DNA from: Planctomycetota bacterium
GTDB lineage: Bacteria > Planctomycetota > UBA1135 > GCA-002686595
Assembly (NCBI GenBank): GCA_030746555.1
Contig: JASLMK010000066.1
Span: forward strand, 62,001-126,000
Direction of reading: 5' to 3'
DNA: 64,000 nt
Below, one piece after another: positions 1-10,839 of the stretch (position 1 is its first letter; each line of letters starts with the position of its first letter). The notes beneath the pieces were generated by a model. The model was given only the letters and a program-made list of their open reading frames with translations, did no database searches and was not told where the DNA came from. Position numbers and translations under genes: made by a program.

Positions 1-1
1 C

Positions 2-793
2 AACCACTTCATCGGGGCCCTGGAGAACGGCGACATCCAGAAGTTCCGCAACAAGTACCGCAACGTGGACGTCCTGGTGGTCGACGACATCCACCTGTTG
101 GCGAACAAGGAGCGCACCCAAGAGGAGTTCTTCCACACCTTCAACACGCTCTACAACGCCGGGAAGCAGATCATCCTCTCCTCGGATAGCCCGCCCAAGG
201 ACATCCCGACCCTGCAGGAGCGGCTGGTCTCCCGGTTCAAGTGGGGCCTGGTGACCGAGATGGTCGCCCCCTGCTACGAGACGCGGATGGCGATCCTCAA
301 GCGCAAGAGCCGTGAGCGCGGGCAGGAGTTGCCCGACGACGTGGCGCGCTTGCTCGCCGAGCGCATCGACACGAACATCCGCGAGCTCGAGGGGGCGACG
401 ACCAAGCTGCTCGGCTACGCCAGCCTGAGTGGCGAGCCGGTCACGCCCCAGCTCGCGCGGGAGGCCCTCGACGACATCTTCACGGTCCGCCGCGGGGAGC
501 CCACGATGGAGGAGATCCTCACGGTCGTCACGGCCCACTACGGTGTCAAGGTCACCGATCTGCAGTCCCGCAAGCGGACGAATGCGGTGGCCTATCCGCG
601 CCAGATCGCCATGTACCTCGCGCGCAGCATCACCCGCCACTCCCTCGAGGAAATCGGGGGCTACTTCGGCGGCCGCGACCACTCGACCGTCCTCTACGCC
701 ATCGACAAGATCAAGCGGCTGTGCGCCGAGGACGAACAGTGCCGCGAGCAGGTCGGCGCCCTGCTCGACGACCTGCGCGCCCCCTCCCGTTGA
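2..793 (+). CDS. dnaA: Chromosomal replication initiator DnaA (5' end missing)
   Basis: This is the C-terminal part (263 residues) of DnaA, the AAA+ initiator that binds DnaA boxes and opens oriC. The reading frame is open from base 2, so the start lies left of the window. Visible are the Walker B region VLVVDDIHLL, sensor 1 (IILSSDSPP), the arginine-finger segment around RLVSRFKWGL, and the domain IV helix-turn-helix with the DnaA signature (YPRQIAMYLAR, then GGRDHSTVLYAIDKI). dnaN follows after 569 bases on the same strand, the classical dnaA-dnaN order. Identity is certain; only the N-terminal domains I-II and Walker A are not in the window. Confidence 0.97.
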   Translation, partial: NHFIGALENGDIQKFRNKYRNVDVLVVDDIHLLANKERTQEEFFHTFNTLYNAGKQIILSSDSPPKDIPTLQERLVSRFKWGLVTEMVAPCYETRMAILKRKSRERGQELPDDVARLLAERIDTNIRELEGATTKLLGYASLSGEPVTPQLAREALDDIFTVRRGEPTMEEILTVVTAHYGVKVTDLQSRKRTNAVAYPRQIAMYLARSITRHSLEEIGGYFGGRDHSTVLYAIDKIKRLCAEDEQCREQVGALLDDLRAPSR

Positions 794-1362
794 GGCTCGC
801 CCCCGCGCTCCCCCCTCCCCGGCCCCGGCCTCGGCGCGGGCCCGGCAAGGTCTGCGCTGTGGCTGATTTGGCGGGCTTTTCGCCCCGCCCCATCCCGCCC
901 GCGCCCGTGTACATCCGCGCCGGGGTTTCTTACCCTCTAGGGGGCCGAAATCGGCGCTTCCCGTCCCGCGCGGGAGCGCCGTGCGCCCCTCTCACCTGCG
1001 CCGCCCCGGCGCTGCGACACACCGGATCGGACGTGGATCACCTCCCAAAAACCTTGGCACACCGTGAGCATCCGTTGTGGATATCCCGTGCGCCCTCGAC
1101 GCCCGCTCGCCACGCGCCGGCACCCCGCTCCCGCTCCTTGTGCACAGCTGTGGACCCACGCCCCCTCGCTGACGGTCCTTCCACCGCCGCCCTCTGTCTC
1201 CCAACGCCGCACCGACCACTCCAAGCCCAGTCCTCTCAAGACCTTGCCCCCTTCCTCCGGAGCTCTCTCCACGATGCGTCGCCCTCCCTATGAAGGTGAT
1301 GAGCTTCTTCTAGGGAGGATGGGGAAGGAAGCCAACCCTGTTCGACTCGTGGAGATCCGCCC
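794..1362. other. dnaA-dnaN intergenic region, candidate oriC
   Basis: These 569 bases carry no convincing gene. The position between dnaA and dnaN is a common place for oriC. Read against the DnaA box TTATCCACA, the complement of 1076-1084 (TGTGGATAT) matches 8 of 9, and TTGTGCACA at 1138-1146 matches 7 of 9. CGTGGATCA near 1032-1040 also matches 7 of 9 and TGTGGACCC at 1149-1157 matches 6 of 9, both on the other strand. The segment 1060-1090 is relatively AT-richer than its surroundings. No clear AT-rich unwinding element is seen, so origin function is inference. Confidence 0.45.
1283..1318. repeat. Inverted repeat upstream of dnaN
   Basis: CCTCCCTA at 1283-1290 is exactly complementary to TAGGGAGG at 1311-1318. 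Inside the loop GAAG (1292-1295) can pair with CTTC (1304-1307). The structure ends 44 bases before the dnaN start. It could be an RNA hairpin in the dnaN leader, a dnaA terminator without a T-run, or a protein site; the sequence does not decide. Confidence 0.55.
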
Positions 1363-2463
1363 ATGAACGTCCTGTGTGATCGCGAGAAGCTGCGCGAAGG
1401 CCTGACGATCGCCAACCTCGTCGTCCCTCCCCGCAGCCCCAAGCCAATCCTCGAGAACATCTGCCTCGTCGCCACCGACGACGCCCTGGAGCTCGTCGGC
1501 ACCGACCTCGAAGTGGCGATCCGCTACCGGATCGAAGACGTCAAGGTCACCGAGACCGGCTCGACGGTGATCCCCGCCCGGGTCGCCGTGGATTTCATCA
1601 AGGACCTCACCGGGGAGACCGTCGAACTCAAGACCAAGGGCCGCACCTGCCACATCGGCGCCGGAGCGGACACCTGTGAGCTCGTCACCGCCGAGGCGGA
1701 CGAGTTCCCCGTCGTCCAGCGCTTCGACGGGGAGCGCACCTTCTCCATCCAGGCCGGCACCTTCAGCCGGCTGGTCAACCAGACCGCGTTCGCCGCAGCC
1801 CGGGATGCTGGGCGCTATGCGATGCACGGGGTCCTCGTCGAGTTCGGGGAGGGCAAGCTGAACCTGATCGCCACCGACGGCCGGCGGCTGGCCGTCTCGG
1901 GGGCGCCGATAGACATCGGTGACCAGCAGCGCCCCTCGGCCATCGTGCCGACCAAGGGCATGAACCTGTTCTGCCGGGTCCTCAACGACCCCCTGGAGCA
2001 AGTCCGCTTCCAGTTCGACGAGAACCAGATCGGCATGTCGACGGCCAACGCGGAGATCTTCGCACGCCTGATCGACGGGGAGTTCCCCAAGTACAGCGCC
2101 GTGATCCCCACCAAAACCAAGCACTGCATGGAGGCCGACGCCGAGGTCCTCGGCCGTAAGCTGCGGCTGGTTGCCAACGTCACCGGGGCCGAAGCGCGTG
2201 CGGTGAAGCTGGAGCTCAAGAAGAACGAGTTGGAGGTCTCTGGGCAGTTCGCCGGCCGCGGGGAGGCCCACGCCCACATGGAGGTGGCCTACAAGGGCGA
2301 CGCCGCCGAGATAGCGTTCAACCCCGACTACGTCGTGGCGGGGGTCAAGAACTGCGAGAAGGACGTCGTCCAGCTGGAGTTCGAGGACAAGACCAGCCCG
2401 GGGAAGTTCACGCTCGGCGAGGACTACATCTACATCGTGATGCCTATCACGGTGGATGCGTGA
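1363..2463 (+). CDS. dnaN: DNA polymerase III beta subunit (sliding clamp)
   Basis: At 366 residues this has the usual length of the beta clamp, which encircles DNA and tethers polymerase III and other clamp-binding proteins. The N-terminus begins MNVLCDREKLREGL and runs through three clamp domains. Typical clamp segments are visible: TDLEVAIRY, FPVVQRF, LIATDGRRLAV and the C-terminal YIVMPITV. The ATG at 1363 is the natural start because the family begins with this beta strand. The dciA-like gene starts 3 bases after the stop, and gyrB overlaps that, so dnaN-dciA-gyrB look like one transcript. Confidence 0.97.
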   Translation: MNVLCDREKLREGLTIANLVVPPRSPKPILENICLVATDDALELVGTDLEVAIRYRIEDVKVTETGSTVIPARVAVDFIKDLTGETVELKTKGRTCHIGAGADTCELVTAEADEFPVVQRFDGERTFSIQAGTFSRLVNQTAFAAARDAGRYAMHGVLVEFGEGKLNLIATDGRRLAVSGAPIDIGDQQRPSAIVPTKGMNLFCRVLNDPLEQVRFQFDENQIGMSTANAEIFARLIDGEFPKYSAVIPTKTKHCMEADAEVLGRKLRLVANVTGAEARAVKLELKKNELEVSGQFAGRGEAHAHMEVAYKGDAAEIAFNPDYVVAGVKNCEKDVVQLEFEDKTSPGKFTLGEDYIYIVMPITVDA

Positions 2464-2466
2464 TCC

Positions 2467-5224
<2,758 letters not shown>

Positions 5225-5225
<1 letters not shown>

Positions 5226-5248
5226 GGCCGCAAGGGGCCGCAAGGGCC
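5225..5248. repeat. Short tandem repeat after gyrB
   Basis: The unit GGGCCGCAAG occurs twice in direct succession and is followed by a partial third copy (GGGCCGTC). It starts at the gyrB stop codon. No function is apparent. Confidence 0.5.
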
Positions 5249-5355
5249 GTCGAGCGGGGGAAACCCTCGCCGAGCTTCAGGGGCCGGGCCGCGACGCCCG
5301 ATAGGAGGATCCCGGCGGATCCCCGCCCCGTCCCGCACCCGGCGACCCCACAGGC

Positions 5356-6000
5356 GTGAAGCACAACCAGAGGCTTGGCTACCAGCGTCTCGCCGAGGCC
5401 CTCGTCGAGCGGGGCCTGGTGGAGACCCAGACCGCGCGGGAGGCCCTGCAGGCTGGGGCGCGCGACGGCGTGCCCTTCCCCGAGGTGCTACTGGGCGCCA
5501 ACGAGTTGGCGGATTGGGAGCTCTCGCGAACGGTCTGCGAGGCGTTCCACCTGCCGTTCCTCTCGGTCGAGCAGATCGAGCCCGACTCCGAGGCCGCCGA
5601 GGGGATCGATCCCGAGTTCCTTGCCGAGCACGGACTGATCGTCCTGGGCCGCCACGGGCGGGCGCTCACCGTCAGCATGCCCGCACTGGTGCCCGCCGAG
5701 GTCCTCGCCGCCCTGGCGGACCGCAGCGGCTGTGCGGTCCTGCCGGTGGTGGGGACCGTGCGCAGCAACCGGCGCTGGATCGAGGAGCGCCGTGCGCGTG
5801 GCGCGTGCGACGCGGCGCCGGCCTTGACCTTGGAGGCGGGCACGGAGGAGGAGACCGACTGGTCGGAGCTCTTCGACGCCGCCGACGCCGCGGTGTTGCA
5901 CGACATCGAGGCCCCCGACCTGACCGAGGACTCGCTCTTCCTAGCGGGAGGGGACTCGCCAGGCGTCGCCGAGACGCCGGACGAGGATCCGGTCCGCTAG
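5356..6000 (+). CDS. Stand-alone MshEN (GspE/PilB N-terminal) domain protein
   Basis: A 214-residue soluble protein with GTG start. Residues about 8-135 have the pattern of the MshEN domain found at the N-terminus of type II secretion and type IV pilus ATPases: a first helix pair (RLAEALVERGLVETQTAREAL), a second (LLGANELADWELSRTV), then a beta-alpha part (HGLIVLGRHGRALTVSMP). No ATPase domain follows; the rest is acidic and low in structure (EEETDWSELFDAADAA). MshEN domains can bind cyclic di-GMP, but the canonical glycine/arginine positions are only partly recognisable here. Its 3' end overlaps the convergent SDR gene by 60 bases. Role unknown. Confidence 0.7.
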   Translation: MKHNQRLGYQRLAEALVERGLVETQTAREALQAGARDGVPFPEVLLGANELADWELSRTVCEAFHLPFLSVEQIEPDSEAAEGIDPEFLAEHGLIVLGRHGRALTVSMPALVPAEVLAALADRSGCAVLPVVGTVRSNRRWIEERRARGACDAAPALTLEAGTEEETDWSELFDAADAAVLHDIEAPDLTEDSLFLAGGDSPGVAETPDEDPVR

Positions 6001-6747
6001 GCGGGGCGCGAACGAGGACAGCGCGCCCAAGACCCGCCACGAGCGCCTCAGGCTGAGCTCGGGGACCGGGCGGCGGTCGAGGTCGAGCACGGCGCGCGCC
6101 ACCCGGGCGGGGTCGTCCGCCCCTCGGAGGTCGGGCGGCGCGAGGTTGGCGGGGTTGTGCTGGGACTCGAAGATCGCCGTGGCCGTCAGGGCCGGAGCCA
6201 GGGTGCAGACCGCGATGCCCTCCCCGGCCCACTCGATGCGCAGGCCCTCCCCGATCGAGTGCACCGCGGCCTTGCTCGCCGCGTAGGCGATCTGGCCGGG
6301 GATCCCCCGGCGCCCGACGATCGAGGAGAGGTTGACCACGACCGGGCTCTCGCCGCGCCGCAGGAGCCCAAGCGCGTCCCGACAGAGCAGGAGGAGACCC
6401 TCGACGTTGGTCGCGAGGAGCTCGCGTAGGGGCTCGGGCTCGAGCTCCTCGACCCGGGCGCGGCAGCCGATGCCCGCGCAGTTCACCAGCAGATCGAGGC
6501 CGCCGTGGGCTGCTTCGACCGTCTCGAGGGCGGCCGCGACCTCTGAACGACTGCGCACGTCGGCCGCCAGGCACAGATGCTGCGCCGGGTCGCCGGCGGG
6601 CAACTCCGCGCGCACGCCCTCCAGGGCGTCGGCGCGGCGCGCCAACAGGACCACCGAGTAGCCCTCGGCGGCCAACAACCGCGCGGTGGCCGCGCCGATG
6701 CCCGAGGAGGCCCCGGTCACCAGGGCCCGACGACCGGCGCCCCTCAT
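5941..6747 (-). CDS. Short-chain dehydrogenase/reductase
   Basis: A 268-residue classical SDR, a cytosolic NAD(P)-dependent oxidoreductase of unknown substrate. The cofactor motif TGASSGIG is at residues 11-18, followed by the DV adenine-contact strand, NCAG, the catalytic serine in NLSSIVG and the YAASK active site. The C-terminal 40 residues (LSLRRSWRVLGALSSFAPRLADRI) are hydrophobic-basic, as in SDRs of the lipid or steroid type that touch membranes. The start ATG overlaps the stop of the upstream membrane-protein gene (ATGA), so the two are co-translated. Confidence 0.92.
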   Translation of the reverse strand: MRGAGRRALVTGASSGIGAATARLLAAEGYSVVLLARRADALEGVRAELPAGDPAQHLCLAADVRSRSEVAAALETVEAAHGGLDLLVNCAGIGCRARVEELEPEPLRELLATNVEGLLLLCRDALGLLRRGESPVVVNLSSIVGRRGIPGQIAYAASKAAVHSIGEGLRIEWAGEGIAVCTLAPALTATAIFESQHNPANLAPPDLRGADDPARVARAVLDLDRRPVPELSLRRSWRVLGALSSFAPRLADRILVRRLGDAWRVPSR

Positions 6748-7322
6748 CGACCGGTGGTCTTGTGGAGCACCCGCACTCGGTCGATCCAGCGGTTTCGCTC
6801 GCGCACGATCTCGCGCACCTGTCGGTCGCGGTCGCCGTAGGACGCCAGCAGGCCCTCCTCCCAGGCCGCCGTCATCTCGAAGGCTCGGTCGTAGGTCTCC
6901 TTGGCCGCCTTCCCCTTGGCGGAGAAGCCCGCGTGGTCGTCCGCTTGCTTGGCCTGCTGGGCTTGGGCGAACAGCCCGTCCGCCTCGCGGGCGATCTCCT
7001 GCGCCTCCAGCCAGGGAGCGTGGGAGGCCGCGAGGTCGGAGGGGGCGCGGTCGTACAGGCGTGCGCCGCCGCCGCCCGGCGCGGGCGGGGCCTCTTCGGC
7101 CACCGAGGAGAAGGGCCGGTGGGCGGGCTCGGGCGGGGCGCCGTCGTCGGTCGCCGCCGAGTCGGGGAGCAGGCGCGCGAAGAGGATGGCGCCGAGGATC
7201 AGTACCCCCAAGCCGGCGATGGGGGCGATCGGGGGGCCGCCCGAGCGCGGCCGGCCGCGTCGGCCGGCCGGCCCGTGATCCTCGGCGCGGCCCTCTCGGG
7301 AGGTGCGAGTGCGGTAGGCCAT
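6744..7322 (-). CDS. Single-span membrane protein of unknown function
   Basis: A 192-residue protein that I do not recognise. A basic, arginine-rich N-terminus (about 30 residues) is followed by one transmembrane helix (IAGLGVLILGAILFARLL, about 35-52). A low-complexity proline/glycine linker follows, then a charged helical C-terminal domain (EAQEIAREADGLFAQAQQAKQADDHAGF) resembling a TPR-like helical hairpin. The basic N-terminus predicts the C-terminal domain lies outside the cytoplasm. It is coupled to the SDR gene by a 4-base overlap. Confidence 0.65.
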   Translation of the reverse strand: MAYRTRTSREGRAEDHGPAGRRGRPRSGGPPIAPIAGLGVLILGAILFARLLPDSAATDDGAPPEPAHRPFSSVAEEAPPAPGGGGARLYDRAPSDLAASHAPWLEAQEIAREADGLFAQAQQAKQADDHAGFSAKGKAAKETYDRAFEMTAAWEEGLLASYGDRDRQVREIVRERNRWIDRVRVLHKTTGR

Positions 7323-7592
7323 GGAGACAGGATACGGCGCCGCCGGGGCGCTGTGGAGAACGCGGGAGGAGAGGGGCCGAGGGCGGGCCGTTCGGGCCCT
7401 GCCGGGGCCTGGAGGGCGGACAGGAGGAATGGGCGAGATCGTGGAGATCTTGTGGAAACGCCCGCCTCTAGCGCAGTGTTCGTGGGAGAGAGGGCCTGAA
7501 TTCCACGCTGAGCGCGCCCTTTTGGCGTGATTCGTGGGCAGCTACTGGTAAGGTCTGCCGCCAACGGGGAGCGCCCCCGGGGACCGCGACCC

Positions 7593-8090
7593 ATGAGCCC
7601 GCACTTCAACGGAGAGCACCCTGCAAGCCTCGATCCCGAGTACCGCATCCTGCTGCCCGCGGCCCTGCGCCGGGCGCGCGTGGAGAGCGAGGCGCCCGCA
7701 CCCCTGATCGCCAACCTCGAGCCCGAGGGCTGTGTGTGCGTGCGCTCTCGCGAGGAGTGGGAGCGTCACCTCGAGCTCGTGCGCGGCCCCGGCCCGGCGG
7801 ACGCGGGTGCGCGGCGGCTGTCGATGCTGATGGGGGCTACGGCGGTGGAGGTCCACTACGACCGCCAGCACCGCCTGCGCTTCCCCGAGCGCCTCCTGCG
7901 GCGGGCGGGGATCTCCCGTGGTGACGAGGACGAGCGCAGCGTCATGGTCGTCGGTCACTTCGAGGACCTGCGCTTTTGGGACCGGGAGCGCTGGGCGACC
8001 TTCTCGGCGGAGGCGGAGCGCTCCTACGGCGCCGACCTCGAGCGCGCCCTCGCGCCGGCGAGCGCCCCCTCCCAAGAGCCCGCGGACTGA
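7593..8090 (+). CDS. MraZ-like double SpoVT/AbrB-domain protein
   Basis: A 165-residue protein with the two-repeat layout of MraZ, a DNA-binding repressor of the division/cell-wall cluster. Each half has the D-x3-R-x3-P-x2-L-R-type core: DPEYRILLPAALR near the N-terminus and DRQHRLRFPERLLRRAGI in the second half. Each core is followed by the expected segment (EEWERHLE; VMVVGHFEDLRFWDRERW). Glycine residues usual in MraZ (DxKGR) are replaced. The gene is not next to rsmH or other dcw genes; the neighbours are rsmB and a membrane protein. ATG 7593 is preferred because the 22 extra residues from GTG 7527 do not look like protein. Confidence 0.72.
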   Translation: MSPHFNGEHPASLDPEYRILLPAALRRARVESEAPAPLIANLEPEGCVCVRSREEWERHLELVRGPGPADAGARRLSMLMGATAVEVHYDRQHRLRFPERLLRRAGISRGDEDERSVMVVGHFEDLRFWDRERWATFSAEAERSYGADLERALAPASAPSQEPAD

Positions 8091-8118
8091 CTCGACCGCC
8101 CCAGCCCTGGGGGCCGGC

Positions 8119-9432
8119 TCAGCTGTTGCGGCACAGGCGGGCGGCGAAGCCGCCGTCGACCGGCCCGCCGGCGCTCAAGGGGCGCGGGTGGGTGGCGAGC
8201 TCCGCTTCGAGCTCCCAGTCGGGGTGGGACGCGCAGAAGGCGCGCACCCGCTGTTCGTTCTCCTCGGGCTCGATGCTACAGGTCGAGTAGACCATCCGCC
8301 CGCCGACTGCGGTGCGCTCGGCCGCCGCGGCGAGCAGGTCGGCTTGGAGGCGCGCCAGCTCGGCTCGCGCCGCGGGTCCGTGTCGCCAGCGCGCGTCAGG
8401 GCGCGCTCCCAAGACAGCGGAGTTGCTGCACGGGGCGTCGACCAGGACGCCGTCGTGGGGCTCGACGGGGCCAGGCGCGCCGCCTTCCAGGAGGAGCCAC
8501 TCGACCCGCTCGCCGACGCCGAGGCGCTCGACGCTCTCGCGGCCCCGCTCGATCTTGGCCGCCGACACATCGCAGGCCGTGACGCGCGCCCCCGCCGCGG
8601 CCAGGACGGCCGTCTTGCCCCCCGGCGCGGCGCAGAGGTCGAGCCAGGCCTCTCCCTCGCGGGCCTGGCACAGCTCGGCGGCGCGCAAGGCGGCCTCCCC
8701 CTGGACGGTGAGCTCTCCGCGACGGAAGGCCTCGGAGGCGAGGACCGCGCCCGTGGCCCTGGCGGGCAGCACGAACACGGCCGGGTGAGCGCCGGCGACC
8801 GCCCCGTCGAGCTCGGCGGGAAGCGGCGCGAGGTCGGGGCGTGTGCGCCGCACCGAGAGCGGCGGCTCTTCGAGGAACGAGCGCGCGAGCTCCCGCGCCC
8901 CTTCCTCGCCGAAGCGCCGCGTCCAGGGCTTCATGAAGGCCGCGGGCATCGAGAGCGCATCCTGAGCCCACAGGAGCGGGTGGCGCAGGGGATCGCGGAA
9001 CACGGGAGCCGCCAAGGAGAGGTCGCGGCCGACGAGGTCCCTGCGCGGGTCACCCGAGCGCCCCTCCGAGCGCAGCTTCACCGCCGCGCGTAGGATCGCG
9101 TTGGCCGTGCGGGACTTGGCGGGACCGAGGGTGTCGTGGACGGCGCCGACCGTTTCCGACACCGCGGCGTGGTCGGGGACCTGGTCGGCGAACAAGAGCT
9201 GCACCAGGCCCAAGCGCAGGTGCGCGGCGAGGTCGGCGTGGATGCGGCCGTGGGCGAGGTGGCTCACCACCGCGACCAGGGTGCCGCGCCGGCGAACCTC
9301 GCAGCCCACCAGGTGGCGCAGGAGGCCGCGGTCGCGTTCGGAGAGCTCGTGGCGGGCGGCGAGCGCGGAGACCCCACGGGTGGGGATGGCCTGCCCCGAG
9401 CGCAGGATCTCCCAGGCCAGGCGGCGGATCAC
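8119..9432 (-). CDS. rsmB: 16S rRNA m5C methyltransferase RsmB
   Basis: At 437 residues this matches RsmB (Sun/Fmu), which methylates C967 of 16S rRNA. The N-terminal ~140 residues are a NusB-like helical domain. The Rossmann methyltransferase follows with the SAM motif DLCAAPGGKT, motif IV VDAPCSNSAVLG and the catalytic-cysteine motif VYSTCSIEPEENE. It overlaps the end of fmt by 4 bases (GTGA). The fmt-rsmB pairing is common in bacteria and supports the assignment. Confidence 0.95.
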   Translation of the reverse strand: MIRRLAWEILRSGQAIPTRGVSALAARHELSERDRGLLRHLVGCEVRRRGTLVAVVSHLAHGRIHADLAAHLRLGLVQLLFADQVPDHAAVSETVGAVHDTLGPAKSRTANAILRAAVKLRSEGRSGDPRRDLVGRDLSLAAPVFRDPLRHPLLWAQDALSMPAAFMKPWTRRFGEEGARELARSFLEEPPLSVRRTRPDLAPLPAELDGAVAGAHPAVFVLPARATGAVLASEAFRRGELTVQGEAALRAAELCQAREGEAWLDLCAAPGGKTAVLAAAGARVTACDVSAAKIERGRESVERLGVGERVEWLLLEGGAPGPVEPHDGVLVDAPCSNSAVLGARPDARWRHGPAARAELARLQADLLAAAAERTAVGGRMVYSTCSIEPEENEQRVRAFCASHPDWELEAELATHPRPLSAGGPVDGGFAARLCRNS

Positions 9433-10385
9433 TCCGCACCCCCCAAGGCGGCGTCACCGGCCAGCCGCGCCCCGCGCAGCCAGTCCGCCGCGGCCATCGT
9501 GCGCTTGCCCGCCGGGGTCACCTCCGAGACCTCCAGGGCCCCTTCGCCGGCCCGCACCACCAGGGACTCGCCGGCGCGCAAGACGCTTCCTCGGCACGCG
9601 AGACGCTCGGGGTCGGTGAGCCGCACCTCGTCCAGCGCCCGCGCCCGCGCGATCCCCAGGGCGCGACCGTCGGGGAGGGAGGTGCGTGCCCCGGGCCAGG
9701 GGGTCACCGCGCGCACGTGGCGGTCGATCTCGACGGCGGAGAGGCTCCAGTCGATCAGGCCGTCGGCCTTGGCGAGCTTGGGCGCGTAGGTCGCCAGCGC
9801 CTCGTCCTGGGGCGTGAACGAGGCCCGCCCGTCCTCGATCAGCTCGAGGGCGTCGAGCGCGACCTCCGCGCCGAGCAGTGCCAGGCGACCGAGCAGCTCG
9901 CCGGCGGTCTCGGCGGCGCCGATGGGCGTGGAGCGCGCGAGGACCACGTCCCCCTCGTCGAGGGCGAGCACCATGCGCTGCAGGCAGACGCCGGTCGTCT
10001 CGTCGCCGGCCCGGATGGCCGCCTGCACAGGCGAGGCCCCGCGGTGGCGCGGCAGGAGCGAGGCGTGGACGTTGTAGGCGCCCCGGGGCGGGAGAGCGAG
10101 CAGCTGCTCCGGCAGGATGCGGCCGAAGCTCGCCACCAGGAGGGCCTCGGGGCCGAGGGCGGCCAGCTCGGAGAGGAACCCCGCGTCGTCGGCGCGCCGC
10201 GGCTGGAGCACGCGGGCCCCCGCAGCGCGGGCGAGATCGACCAGGGGCGAGGCGACGATCGTCCGGCCGCGCCCCTGCGGCCGGTCCGGCCCGGTCACCA
10301 GGGCGCACACCTCCTGACCGCCGGCCAGGCAGCGCTCGAGGATCGGCGTGGCGAAAGGGGCCGAACCGAAGAAGGCCAGCCGCAC
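9429..10385 (-). CDS. fmt: Methionyl-tRNA formyltransferase
   Basis: A 318-residue enzyme that formylates the initiator Met-tRNA with 10-formyl-THF. Visible are the N-terminal MRLAFFGSAPFATP, the formyl-transfer motif around NVHASLLPRHRGASP (catalytic Asn and His), and the aspartate-containing segment ALDEGDVVLARSTPI. A C-terminal OB-like tRNA-binding domain follows. The start is GTG. It lies 10 bases after trxA and overlaps rsmB by 4 bases, forming a trxA-fmt-rsmB unit. Confidence 0.96.
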   Translation of the reverse strand: MRLAFFGSAPFATPILERCLAGGQEVCALVTGPDRPQGRGRTIVASPLVDLARAAGARVLQPRRADDAGFLSELAALGPEALLVASFGRILPEQLLALPPRGAYNVHASLLPRHRGASPVQAAIRAGDETTGVCLQRMVLALDEGDVVLARSTPIGAAETAGELLGRLALLGAEVALDALELIEDGRASFTPQDEALATYAPKLAKADGLIDWSLSAVEIDRHVRAVTPWPGARTSLPDGRALGIARARALDEVRLTDPERLACRGSVLRAGESLVVRAGEGALEVSEVTPAGKRTMAAADWLRGARLAGDAALGGAE

Positions 10386-10395
10386 GGAGCTCCTC

Positions 10396-10719
10396 CTAGA
10401 GGTGCTCTTCCACCTGCGCCTTGAAGCGCTCGTAGGGCATGCTGCCCAGGAACTGGTGGGCCACTTCGCCGTCCTTGACCAACAGGAACGCGGGGATCGA
10501 CTGGATGGCGTAGCGGGCGGGGACCTCGATGTTCTCCTGCGTGTTCAGCTTGAGGACCTTCAAGCGATCGCCGAACTCCTCGGCGAGCTTGTCGACATAG
10601 GGGCCCATCGCCTTGCAGGGACCGCACCAATCTGCCCAGAAGTCGATCAGGACGGGGGTCTCGCTCTGCAGCACCGCGGTCTCCCACATGCTGTCGGTCA
10701 CATCCAACGCGTTGCTCAT
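10396..10719 (-). CDS. trxA: Thioredoxin
   Basis: A 107-residue thioredoxin, the usual size of TrxA, with the redox motif WCGPC at residues 31-35 and the cis-proline segment IQSIPAFLLVKDG. It reduces disulfides in cytosolic proteins. I chose ATG 10719 over a longer reading frame beginning at 10806. A GGAG ribosome-binding site lies upstream of 10719, the N-terminus then matches family length, and a good promoter occupies 10777-10806. fmt and rsmB follow closely. Confidence 0.95.
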   Translation of the reverse strand: MSNALDVTDSMWETAVLQSETPVLIDFWADWCGPCKAMGPYVDKLAEEFGDRLKVLKLNTQENIEVPARYAIQSIPAFLLVKDGEVAHQFLGSMPYERFKAQVEEHL

Positions 10720-10776
10720 CAGCGGTGCTCCAAGTGGTCGTCTCCGGGAAACCGGGGTTCGGCGGCGAAGGAGGAG

Positions 10777-10806
10777 AGTATGGATCCGGGGGACCGGGCT
10801 TGCCAA
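10777..10806 (-). promoter_or_regulatory. Sigma-70-type promoter for trxA-fmt-rsmB
   Basis: On the minus strand the -35 element TTGGCA (10806-10801) and the -10 element CATACT (10782-10777) are separated by 18 bases. Transcription would begin near 10770, about 50 bases before the trxA start. Confidence 0.55.
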
Positions 10807-10839
10807 TGCGGCCGGCGGATTACCGCCGCGGATCTCCGC

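Noticed and set aside
870-889. Rho-independent terminator after dnaA
   Set aside because: GGCGGG...CCCGCC forms a 6-pair stem, but there is no T-run and GC-rich inverted repeats of this size are frequent by chance here.
7440-7592. MraZ-box-like TGGGN repeats before the MraZ-like gene
   Set aside because: Only two TGGG copies are present, about 50 bases apart; real MraZ operators have three or four with regular 10-base spacing.
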